20,306 nt of DNA from Nemertoderma westbladi (GCA_032718475.1 JAUCBJ010007666.1:1-20306), one strand, 5' to 3'. Positions 9,764-17,160 are shown, numbered from the stretch's first letter. Program-made: numbers and translations. Notes: a model not told the origin generated them from the sequence alone.

Positions 9764-11560
9764 TGTTTCCCGTAGCTCACTAACTCTAGGTTATTGATTG
9801 TTTCCCGTAGCTCACTAACTATAGGTTATTGATTGTTTCCCGTAGCTCACTATAGGTTATTGATTGTTTCCCGTAGCTCACTAACTATAGGTTATTGATT
9901 GTTTCCTGTAGCTCACTATAGGTTATTGATTGTTTCCTGTAGCTCACTAACTATAGGTTATTGATTGTTTCCCGTAGCTCACTAACTATAGGTTATTGAT
10001 TGTTTCCCGTAGCTCACTATAGGTTATTGATTGTTTCCCGTAGCTCACTATAGGTTATTGATTGTTTCCCGTAGCTCACTAACTATAGGTTATTGATTGT
10101 TTCCCGTAGCTCACTATAGGTTATTGATTGTTTCCCGTAGCTCACTAACTATAGGTTATTGATTATTTCCCGCAGCTCACTATAGGTTATTGATTGTTTC
10201 CCGTAGCTCACTAACTATAGGTTATTGATTGTTTCCCGTAGCTCACTAACTATAGGTTATTGATTGTTTCCCGTAGCTCACTAACTATAGGTTATTGATT
10301 GTTTCCCGTAGCTCACTATAGGTTATTGATAGTTTACTGTAGCTCACTAACTTTAGGTTATTGATTGTTTCCCGTAGCTCACTAACTCTAGGTTATTGAT
10401 TGTTTCCCGTAGCTCACTCTAGGTTATTGATTGTTTCCCGTAGCTCACTAACTATAGGTTATTGATTGTTTCCCATAGCTCACTATAGGTTTTTGATTAT
10501 TTCCCGTAGCTCACTATAGGTTATTGATTGTTTCCCGTAGCTATAGGTTATTGATTATTTCCTGTAGCTCACTATAGGTTATTGATTATTTCCCGTTGCT
10601 CACTATAGGTTATTGATTGTTTCCCGTAGCTATAGGTTATTGATTATTTCCCATAGCTCACTATAGGTTATTGATTATTTCCCGTAGCTCACTATAGGTT
10701 ATTGATTGTTTCCCGTAGCTATAGGTTATTGATTATTTCCTGTAGCTCACTATAGGTTATTGATTATTTCCCGTAGCTCACTATAGGTTATTGATTATTT
10801 CCTGTAGCTCACTATAGGTTATTGATTTATTTCCCGTAGCTCACTAACTTTAGGTTATTGATTGTTTCCCGTAGCTCACTATAGGTTATTGATTATTTCC
10901 CGTAGCTCACTATAGGTTATTGATGGTTTCCCGTAGCTCACTAACTATAGGTTATTGATTGTTTCCCGTAGCTCACTATAGTTTATTGATTGTTTCCTGT
11001 AGCTCACTAACTATAGGTTATTGATTGTTTCCCGTAGCTCACTAACTATAGGTTATTGATTGTTTCCCGTAGCTCACTATAGGTTATTGATTGTTTCCCG
11101 TAGCTCACTATAGGCTATTGATTGTTTCCCGTAGCTCACTATAGGTTATTGATTGTTTCCCGTAGCTCACTAACTCTAGGTTATTGATTGTTTCCCGTAG
11201 CTCACTAACTATAGGTTATTGATTGTTTCCCGTAGCTCACTATAGGTTATTGATTGTTTCCCGTAGCTCACTAACTATAGGTTATTGATTGTTTCCTGTA
11301 GCTCACTATAGGTTATTGATTGTTTCCTGTAGCTCACTAACTATAGGTTATTGATTGTTTCCCGTAGCTCACTAACTATAGGTTATTGATTGTTTCCCGT
11401 AGCTCACTATAGGTTATTGATTGTTTCCCGTAGCTCACTATAGGTTATTGATTGTTTCCCGTAGCTCACTATAGGTTATTGATTGTTTCCCGTAGCTCAC
11501 TAACTATAGGTTATTGATTGTTTCCCGTAGCTCACTATAGGTTATTGATTGTTTCCCGTA
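9450..11560 (+). repeat. Third, partial higher-order copy
   Basis: CTTTAGG and TATTGATGGT recur a third time at 10848 and 10918, offset 1,359 from the second copy. TAACTCTAGG at 9781 recurs at 11171, offset 1,390. The 31-bp difference is exactly one unit gained inside the copy. This places a segment starting near 9450 again at about 10810-11560, more edited than the 1,668-bp pair. Confidence 0.75.
10500..10770 (+). repeat. Local 89-bp higher-order repeat with 27-bp units
   Basis: The shortened junction GTAGCTATAGG (lacking TCAC) occurs at 10537, 10626 and 10715, exactly 89 bp apart, as one 27-bp unit plus two 31-bp units. It shows a second, finer scale of block amplification within the array. 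Confidence 0.8.
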
Positions 11561-12176
11561 GCTCACTAACTATAAGTTATTGATTGTTTCCCGTAGCTCA
11601 CTAACTATAGGTTATTGATTGTTTCCCGTAGCTCACTATAGGTTATTGATTGTTTCCCGTAGCTCACTAACTATAGGTTATTGATTGTTTCCCGTAGCTC
11701 ACTATAGGTTATTGATTGTTTCCCGTAGCTCACTAACTATAGGTTATTGATTATTTCCCGTAGCTCACTATAGGTTGTTGATGGTTTCCCGTAGCTCACT
11801 ATAGGTTATTGATTGTTTCCCGTAGCTCACTAACTATAGGTTATTGATTGTTTCCCATAGCTCATGTAGGTTATTGATTGTTTCCCGTAGCTCACTAACT
11901 ATAGGTTATTGATTGTTTCCCGTAGCTCACTATAGGTTATTGATTATTTCCCGTAGCTCACTATAGGTTATTGATTATTTCCTGTAGCTCACTATAGGTT
12001 ATTGATTGTTTCCCGTAGCTCACTATAGGTTATTGATTGTTTCCCGTAGCTCACTATAGGTTATTGATTGTTTCCCGTAGCTCACTAACTATAGGTTATT
12101 GATTGTTTCCCGTAGCTCGCTGTAGGTTATTGATTGTTTCCCGTAGCTCACTATAGGTTATTAATTGTTTCCCGTA

Positions 12177-12596
12177 ATCAATCAATAATATTTATTTAAT
12201 TCCTTGTTTTAAATATAGCAAATTATCCAAAATAACACCCAACACCAATTCATTTATTCAGTAAAATATTGAGAATAGGGATCGAGTGTTAGGGTGGAAT
12301 AGGTAAGAATGAGGAAACGGTAAGCTAGCTAATAGCAAAGCTAGTAGACGCTAACTACCGGAGGTGGGGGAGGGAGGGGGGGGGGGGCTCAAGGGAAATG
12401 TTTATTCATTTGCACTAGTAATGGGACGGTATGGGACGTTGGGGGAAGGGGGGGAAGTTGGTAGCCTGCCATTTCTAAAATTTTGTATAATTTAAATTAA
12501 TAAGTTGAGGTTTGATAATACATTAGCATATTAGCTAGTGGATATTAATATACTGAACATTAACATTATTTAAATTATTGAAAGCTGCGCTATACA
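12177..12596. other. 420-bp segment interrupting the minisatellite
   Basis: The array stops in mid-unit at CCCGTA (12176) and resumes in the same unit position at GTAGCTCAC (12597). Removing 420 bp with one GTA restores a perfect unit, which is what an insertion with a 3-bp duplication would leave. The segment has no ORF and no clear terminal inverted repeats. Its first bases, ATCAATCAATAA, complement the adjoining unit TTATTAATTG and could form a hairpin at the junction. It also contains two G-rich tracts. It could be a small transposon, filler DNA from break repair, or a piece of original flank. Confidence 0.6.
12361..12457 (+). other. G-rich tracts with G-quadruplex potential
   Basis: The first tract, at 12361-12387, holds G5, G3 and G12 runs separated by single A residues. 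The second, at 12423-12457, holds GGG, GGG, G5 and G7 runs with short loops. Both exceed the usual four runs of three or more G. They lie inside the segment that splits the minisatellite. Confidence 0.7.
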
Positions 12597-12786
12597 GTAG
12601 CTCACTATAGGTTATTGATTGTTTCCCGTAGCTCACTAACTATAGGTTATTGATTGTTTCCCGTAGCTCACTGTAGGTTATTGATTGTTTCCCGTAGCTC
12701 ACTAACTATAGGTTATTGATTGTTTCCCGTAGCTCACTATAGGTTATTGATTATTTCCTGTAGCTCACTATAGGTTATTGATTATT
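12597..12786 (+). repeat. Six-unit minisatellite island
   Basis: Six more units of the same family, both 31- and 35-bp types and including the TTGATTATTTCCTGTAG variant. They end abruptly at TTATTGATTATT (12786). They share phase and orientation with the main array and were presumably continuous with it before the 420-bp segment arrived. Confidence 0.95.
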
Positions 12787-13567
12787 CGCACTTTATTTGT
12801 ACTGTACAAAAATCAATACTCATTCTAACACTATCACTAATAATAGTGGGCTATGGTAAAATTCCTCCTTCAATACTGTAGGTTACAGACTTATTTTTTC
12901 AATACCACTTCAATACCACACCTATCGTATACAGTAGGCTTGACAAGTCTACATCAGCACTGGTCTGGCGTTCTAACTTGCAAGTAGGCATCAGAGCTGG
13001 GATCTATACATGAGTAATCAGCATGCACACAGGAAAATTACTTCAGTCTGTTCCTATTGGTTGAATGGATTAAAACCATCCTCAGTAGTAAGAGTATAAC
13101 CTTTTCGGCGACAGTTGGACCTACTTCGCACCTTAGGTGTTAAGTAGGTCATTAATTAATTAAACAATTAATTAATTGGTTGATTAAACAATTAATTAAT
13201 TGTTTAATCGATCGATTTGTATCAAATAATGTTGCCAAAGGCAATTTAATTTGACACAAATCAATCAGATAGGGATGCACGATGAATAGATTGTACTACA
13301 GTAGATAAAATATACAATACAATAGGAACAATAATACAATATACAATACTTTTGTATTATTTTTGTCACACAATAGAATGATAGAATGAAATAAAAAGAT
13401 GCGAGCGGGACCCAAAACATAAATTACCCTTTCAGGAAAATAAAGTGGGCCAGTTTGGTCCTGGTTCAGTCCCTCAATAATCTGAGGCTGTTTGGGCTCT
13501 TATTAGACGTAGCATGGCATGGCTAATCCCATTGAATCCTATGTTGAGTTATACTGTATACCAACAT
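12787..13567. other. Non-coding stretch with AT palindromes
   Basis: No convincing gene. ATTAATTAATTAAACAATTA and its complement alternate across 13151-13205, ending in TTTAATCGATCGATTT, so this part can form cruciforms. ACAATA-type short repeats follow at 13310-13390. A plus-strand ORF starting at 13514 runs into the direct repeat at 13568 and is discussed there. Confidence 0.5.
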
Positions 13568-13850
13568 GGGGCTGCCACGAATTTTAAATTATTTAAACCT
13601 CCAGCTTCGTTATCATGTAGACCATTGTCAAATCGCCTGAGAAATTACAATAAACATCTGGTTTGCAATAGATTGCATTCTTTCACATTGTGTTGTGAAG
13701 CAGCCTGCGCGCCTGATCGCACGCTCCAAATATTAGCTCAGTTACAAAGCCAGTACCCAAAAACCATATGTTAAATTAATCCTCAACCGCCTCTACTACT
13801 GCAGTTTTATGTACTGCTTAATCCTTCACGTATGCCATGCCAAAAACTAT
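13568..13850 (+). repeat. Direct repeat, left copy, flanking the CHHC gene
   Basis: Starts GGGGCTGCCACGAATTTTAA and matches the copy at 14494 with about three changes over the first 125 bp. Similarity then continues more weakly through TGTTAAATTAAT and CCTTCACGTAT. This copy has about 55 bp (near 13710-13765) that the right copy lacks. An 86-codon ORF (13514-13774) covers it; the first ~45 codons of the shared part are also open in the right copy, but no domain is recognisable, so it is left as repeat. Confidence 0.85.
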
Positions 13851-13882
13851 GGCCTTGTTTGCAATGTTAAGGTGGACCTTTC

Positions 13883-13890
13883 TATATAAA
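13883..13890 (+). promoter_or_regulatory. TATA box candidate upstream of the CHHC ORF
   Basis: TATATAAA, followed by TAAAAATC, lies 106 bp before the ATG at 13996 and just inside the end of the left direct repeat. Spacing would allow a transcript start near 13915 and a ~80-nt leader. AT-rich surroundings make chance TATA matches common. Confidence 0.35.
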
Positions 13891-13995
13891 TAAAAATCAT
13901 GTAAAGTTAAATCATTATCTCTAAAAAATGTTACAGTGAAGTTTTCCAAAGTTTTCTTTTAAATTAAATCCTATTAAATTTGTCTTTTTGGCACT

Positions 13996-14259
13996 ATGGA
14001 TTATCTTATATGCCCATATGATGCTACACATAGGATTCTTTTAGATAAATATGTAAAACACATAAGAAAGTGTCGGAAGAACTTTCCCAGCGAAAAAATG
14101 GTACAGTGCCCATTTGAAAATACACACAGTTTCAGAGAAGCTGAAAGGGAACATCACTTAAAATTTTGCGAGTATAGAAACAGGAGTTCCCTTTTCGAGA
14201 ATTCGAAAGAAGAAGAGATTAAATGGCCAGCGGCATGGGGAGAAGAGGTGTGGGATTGA
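13996..14259 (+). CDS. GTSF1-like tandem CHHC zinc-finger protein
   Basis: An intact 87-residue ORF with two CHHC (U11-48K/GTSF1-type) zinc fingers. Finger 1 has Cys6, His12, His22, Cys26 (C-x5-H-x9-H-x3-C). Finger 2 has Cys38, His44, His54, Cys58 with the same spacing. An acidic, tryptophan-containing tail follows, with KWPAAW and the terminal EEVWD, resembling the conserved Trp-Asp stretch after the fingers in GTSF1. GTSF1/Asterix proteins are partners of PIWI proteins in piRNA-guided silencing; the fingers are reported to bind RNA and the tryptophans to contact PIWI. GTSF1 proteins are usually about 150-170 residues, so this one stops just after the Trp-Asp motif. It has no intron, which fits a retrocopy or mobile-element cargo. 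GAG|GTGTGG near 14248 could be a splice donor to a missing C-terminal exon. Family assignment is firm; function of this copy is not. Confidence 0.8.
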   Translation: MDYLICPYDATHRILLDKYVKHIRKCRKNFPSEKMVQCPFENTHSFREAEREHHLKFCEYRNRSSLFENSKEEEIKWPAAWGEEVWD

Positions 14260-14378
14260 CATGCAAACACACCAAGTGTCGTCTTGCACGCCATCGTCTT
14301 GGTAATGATGCGATTCTCCGTACCCTAAACTCATTAGTTTATGACAGAACTCGTATTATAAAAGAGAGGGAATTTTGA
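14235..14378 (+). other. Overlapping 47-codon frame continuing past the CHHC stop
   Basis: An ATG inside the last codons of the CHHC ORF opens a different frame that runs 47 codons to the TGA at 14376. It includes a C-x4-C pair (CKHTKC) and several basic residues. It could be the original C-terminal part of the CHHC protein displaced by a frameshift, a separate small ORF, or chance. No family is recognised. Confidence 0.2.
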
Positions 14379-14493
14379 TTTGGTGGCGGGATGCAATAAT
14401 TTTAACTTTATCATTCCTAATAGTGCAATATAGTCTGAAGTAACCCGGTTAGGGCAAAAACGTTCACTAATAAGAAGTGTTTTCATACAGCCA

Positions 14494-14740
14494 GGGGCTG
14501 CCACGAATTTTAAATTATTTAAACCTCCAGCTTTGTTATCATGTAGACCATTGTCAAATCGCCTGAGAAATTACAATAAACATCTGGTTTGCAATAGATT
14601 GGCTTCTTTCACATTGTACAGTACTTTATGAAGCAGCCCGCGCGCATGTTAAATTAATACCCAACCATTTCTATACTAGATACTATAGTTTTTGTTTGAA
14701 GTATTGCATAACCCCCTTCACGTATACAATGCCTAAAATA
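14494..14740 (+). repeat. Direct repeat, right copy, flanking the CHHC gene
   Basis: Right partner of 13568-13850, starting GGGGCTGCCACG and preceded by CCA (giving CCAGGGGCTGCC). It carries TACAGTAC where the left copy has GTGT and lacks the ~55-bp middle segment. Together the two copies bracket a ~640-bp unit holding the TATA box and CHHC ORF. Confidence 0.85.
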
Positions 14741-14769
14741 TTTGTTCAGATACTGTAGTTTAACATTAA

Positions 14770-14952
14770 TTAACATACCCAATCTAACTTCAATCGCCTC
14801 ATATATTTCTTATATGGCTTCAATTTTTTAACAATCTTTCCATCAATATTTATATTCCCATAGAGTGTGTTCAGTGTAATATTAATGAGAAGTCGTGTTA
14901 ATTCGCTACTAGCTTTTTTTTTCGAATAAATGCTCCTCGCGCTAATGTGTTG
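14770..14952 (-). pseudogene. Short basic ORF, possible core (pX-like) protein remnant of the Polinton-like element
   Basis: A 60-codon minus-strand frame (stop at 14770-14772, no ATG near its start) encodes a lysine-rich peptide with LTRLLINITLNTLYGNI and LKPYKKYMRRL. The pattern of a small helix, an N-x3-YG-N step and then a basic K-x2-K-x2-Y-K-K-x2-R-R-L segment resembles the short basic protein that commonly follows the packaging ATPase in Polinton/adintovirus-like elements, compared in the literature with adenovirus core peptides. It lies directly downstream of the ATPase remnant, as expected. It lacks a start codon and any C-terminal hydrophobic part. The assignment rests on pattern and position and is tentative. 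Confidence 0.4.
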
Positions 14953-14959
14953 CTATTTT

Positions 14960-15142
14960 TCAAAAATTATAGTTCTTTCCTATACTTTCGTATATTAAGT
15001 TCCATACTTGTTCTATAATATTAAGAAATTTAAGAAACCTTTGTCGATGATAAACCACAAATAAGTATAATATAACTAAATAACAGACAATTGCTAATAG
15101 AAGCATTCTTCTATGTATATTACGACACGGGTTGATAAACAC
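14960..15142 (-). other. Possible small single-pass membrane ORF
   Basis: A 60-residue minus-strand ORF starting at an ATG within the 3' end of the ATPase remnant, in another frame. Residues ~13-30 (MLLLAIVCYLVILYLFVV) form one strong membrane-spanning segment flanked by basic residues (NIHRR before, YHRQR after). It could be a small late gene of the element or out-of-frame noise in AT-rich DNA. No family is recognised. Confidence 0.25.
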
Positions 15143-15330
15143 AATGTTTCCTTTGTAAATAAATACCCACGTATACGTAGGCTATCATCCGTTAATTGAT
15201 GAAAATCAATAAGAAGTGGGTTAAAGGGAACCTTTGTTGCGTCTTGAAATGCCGCAATTAAGAATTTGGGGGTATTTGGTTTCATCTGATAGGCTAAAGT
15301 TCTTATCTGTGTCTGATCGATCCATTGGAT
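15094..15330 (-). pseudogene. Packaging ATPase C-terminal part (frame-shifted)
   Basis: This frame takes over from the previous one just after the FKNP motif, near 15330, and continues to a stop at 15094. It contains KFLIAAFQDATKVPFNPLLI followed by DFHQLTDDSLRIRGYLF. That corresponds to the C-terminal third of the short FtsK-HerA-type ATPase found with Polinton/adintovirus polymerases, which powers genome entry into the capsid. The 63-codon run beginning at 15285 is only the part after an internal methionine. The residues past RIRGYLF do not match what I expect and are probably degraded. Confidence 0.7.
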
Positions 15331-15886
15331 TTTTGAACAATAAGAAATAAGTGGAATTAATGGAACGGGTTCTAGATTCTCCTCCTTTTTGATAAAGGTT
15401 TTGAGTGAGAAAAATTACCAATGAATTTGTATGTCGAGCTACTTTAGTAAAACGTTCCAAACAAGCGACTACGCTCGCTTGTTTGGAATTTTGTAGTTCT
15501 GTCATCAAATCGTCGATTATAATGATAGAATGGTTTTTCGCATTTTCATTAAAGTGTTCTGGAATTTCATTTAAAGTGGTAATATCAACACCGGTAACCG
15601 AAAGAAAGAAACTGTCGGTGTCCCCGGCTAGGGCACGAATTTCACATCTCAGCTTTTTTTCAAGAGGTTTCAGTTTACAGTAATAGTAATCATACATCTC
15701 TAGCTTTGAAAGATCTAAGATGGTTGCCCCAATAAATACAGCTTGATTGAGTACTGCTACTTCTTTAGTAAAAGTGTGACCACTGAGATAGGGGGAGAAC
15801 GAGATGAAGCGTTCATGATTTTGGTTTTGATAATAGCAGGTCACACTGTTCTGGAGATACAGAGTCGGAATGATAACCGGTCTCAC
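15221..15886 (-). pseudogene. In-frame chimera: PolB palm end joined to packaging ATPase
   Basis: An uninterrupted 221-codon frame with two unrelated halves. Residues ~1-99 are the family-B polymerase palm after motif B: FIGATILDLSKLEMYDYYY, then motif C GDTDSFF at 88-94 (about 15605-15625). Residues ~100-190 are the second half of an FtsK-HerA-type packaging ATPase: Walker B-like IIIIDDLM at 121-128 (about 15503-15526), FLTQNLYQKG at 159-168 and LFKNP at 183-187. The polymerase thumb and the Walker A half of the ATPase are missing, so a deletion has fused the genes near residue 100 without breaking the frame. Residues after ~190 are in the wrong frame because of a shift near 15330. Neither enzyme can be active from this sequence. 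Confidence 0.8.
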
Positions 15887-16716
15887 ACCTTCTGAAGACT
15901 TTTCCCATAGAGAGAGTTGTTGAGTAGTTTATAAAATAAAACTTTGAATGCATTTTTAGCAGATTGTCGTTTGGATGTATTAAACGAGATATAGTCTCTG
16001 AATATGTATTTTTGAGTGAAGGAGTATACTTTATGCACCTGTGTTATTTGAAGTCCTAATTTTAAGTATAATTGGAGTAATTTTATATGAATACCATAAT
16101 TAGTTTTTTTGAATTGATGAAGAATCAGTTTACTATATTTCTCATTATATTGCTTATAAGTCCCTTGATCATTGAGATTGTAATGTTGCCAGAGGTCTTG
16201 CATGTATGTACTGAGGAAGCTCTTGGGAATGGACATTTTTTCCTCTCCTAGTGGTAGGTCAGCAGTTTCGTCGTGGATCTCTCGGGGGTATTCGAGGTCA
16301 ACTATGCAGTAATATCCTACTGACAGATCTATTGGTGTATCGACGATTTTCATATTACTGCAGGGGAGCTTCTGAGAGAGAGCAGAACCATAAAGGTTAT
16401 TCGCATCGAGAGGAATTAGGTATTTTTCTGGTTTACAGGGGTTGTATTCTGGTTTGCCAGGTATATTAGCTTCCTCTAAGTGTGTATTCAGAAATACAAG
16501 CCCTCCGCGAATATTATTTTCAAAATCTGCGTAAATAGTTCCATCAGATAGTAGTTCAATTTCACTGTTGGTAAATTCCAACGCCGCATCGTACGTTAAG
16601 CCCGATGAAGTATAATAATGCAGAGGATCTAAGCCATAATTGGAGAAACATAGTTCCCTAAACTGTTGGAAAGTATCCGCGAGAAGTGTAACATCTAGAG
16701 CCAAATATCCCATCAT
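15883..16716 (-). pseudogene. Protein-primed DNA polymerase B, exonuclease III to motif B (Polinton-like)
   Basis: A 277-codon open run from the replicative polymerase of a Polinton/Maverick-type (adintovirus-like) element, a self-synthesising double-stranded DNA element. Visible in order: exonuclease motif III as YLALDVTLLAD (residues 4-14, catalytic Asp8); the RGGLVF segment linking exonuclease to palm (70-75); motif A LDANNLYG (103-110, metal-binding Asp104); a linker with LPLGEEK; and motif B KLLNNSLYGK (263-272). The usual family protein exceeds 1,000 residues, so only about a third is here. The frame shifts at both ends: near 16770 toward the N-terminus and near 15890 toward motif C. 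The internal ATG at 16716 is not a true start. No Polinton integrase, capsid or terminal repeat is visible nearby. Confidence 0.9.
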
Positions 16717-17008
16717 ATAATCAAATATGGTTTGACATTGAAGCTCAACCCAACTAGTTTGGGCACGCTGATATTATGCTCGCTGCAGTCTTCAAGCTGT
16801 AAATCATTATAGAAACTCTCGATTGGTGGTAATCGTGTTTCGTATAAGTTTGTTATGGATTGTATATAGCTATAAGGAAATATACCTTTATTTTTAATAG
16901 TGGAATCGCTAATATTGGGATAAAGATTTTTCATTTGTTTCAAAGTGTGTGGGATAGCTTTAGTTAGATCAGAATTGTTTGCAGTAAGAGGAGGAGGAAT
17001 AGGAGACT
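16713..17008 (-). pseudogene. PolB exonuclease-domain fragment upstream of the frameshift
   Basis: The minus-strand frame opens after a TAG near 17010 and runs to a TGA near 16713. It reads LKQMKNLYPNI, KGIFPYSYI and ETRLPPIESFYNDL, the well-conserved stretch of protein-primed family-B polymerases just before exonuclease motif III. The polymerase match shifts frame near 16770, after about residue 57 of this run, and continues in the frame of the next fragment. Everything N-terminal (exonuclease motifs I and II) is missing where a purine-rich low-complexity tract begins. No ATG starts this frame; only a TTG is available at 16943. Confidence 0.8.
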
Positions 17009-17041
17009 AAGAAGAGGAGGATAAACTAAGAAGAGGATAAA
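16986..17041 (+). repeat. Purine-rich low-complexity tract
   Basis: GAGGAGGAATAGGAGACTAA followed by near-repeats of GAAGAGGAGGATAAACTAA. On the minus strand it is a long pyrimidine run ending TTCTTCTTAG directly before the polymerase frame opens, so it mimics a splice acceptor. It marks the breakpoint where the polymerase homology is lost. Confidence 0.7.
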
Positions 17042-17160
17042 CTTTCTTCTATTTTTGCAACAGTTATTAATATAGCTGCGATTGGTTTAACATTTTTAAT
17101 TAAGTTGTGATCCTAAGCGATCTATATAAATGGTTAAATTGTATCAATAAGAGTTCATTT

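Larger units (their letters stand above)
6128..12176 (+). repeat. 6-kb minisatellite, 31/35-bp units
   Basis: About 6.05 kb of tandem units starting TATAGGTTATTGATTGTTT and ending CCCGTAGCTCAC (31 bp). A second class carries an extra TAAC before the next unit (35 bp), and a rarer 27-bp class lacks TCAC. I estimate 180-190 units. Common internal variants are TTGATTATTT, CCTGTAG, CCGCAGC and CCTGTTGC. Neither 31 nor 35 is a multiple of three and every frame meets stops, so it does not encode a repeat protein. Variant order is structured: long blocks of variants are duplicated (see the higher-order entries), pointing to unequal exchange or replication slippage over kilobases. No transcription or binding-site function can be read from the sequence itself. 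Confidence 0.97.

Noticed and set aside
6128-12176. CTCACTATAGG, repeated in many units, matches 11 bases of the phage T7 promoter core
   Set aside because: The rest of the promoter is absent and no phage context exists; the match is a coincidence multiplied by tandem copying.
6128-12176. CRISPR-like array
   Set aside because: Units are directly contiguous without unique spacers, and the genome is eukaryotic; this is a minisatellite.
13514-13774. 86-codon ORF as an independent gene
   Set aside because: It overlaps the left direct repeat and has no recognisable domain; although part of the frame is open in the right copy, the evidence is too thin.
14493-14505. CAGGGGCTGCC as a hAT transposon terminus
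   Set aside because: The partner copy lacks the CAG start and no inverted end or 8-bp duplication was found.
13568-14740. The two ~250-290-bp repeats as LTRs of a retrotransposon
   Set aside because: No TG...CA termini, primer-binding site, polypurine tract or gag/pol lies between them.
15405-15683. 92-codon plus-strand ORF antisense to the PolB-ATPase chimera
   Set aside because: The minus strand carries clear polymerase and ATPase motifs; this is its shadow.
16986-17020. Splice acceptor (pyrimidine run plus TTAG) for an intron in the polymerase
   Set aside because: Family polymerases are intronless and the tract is a simple purine repeat; more likely a breakpoint.
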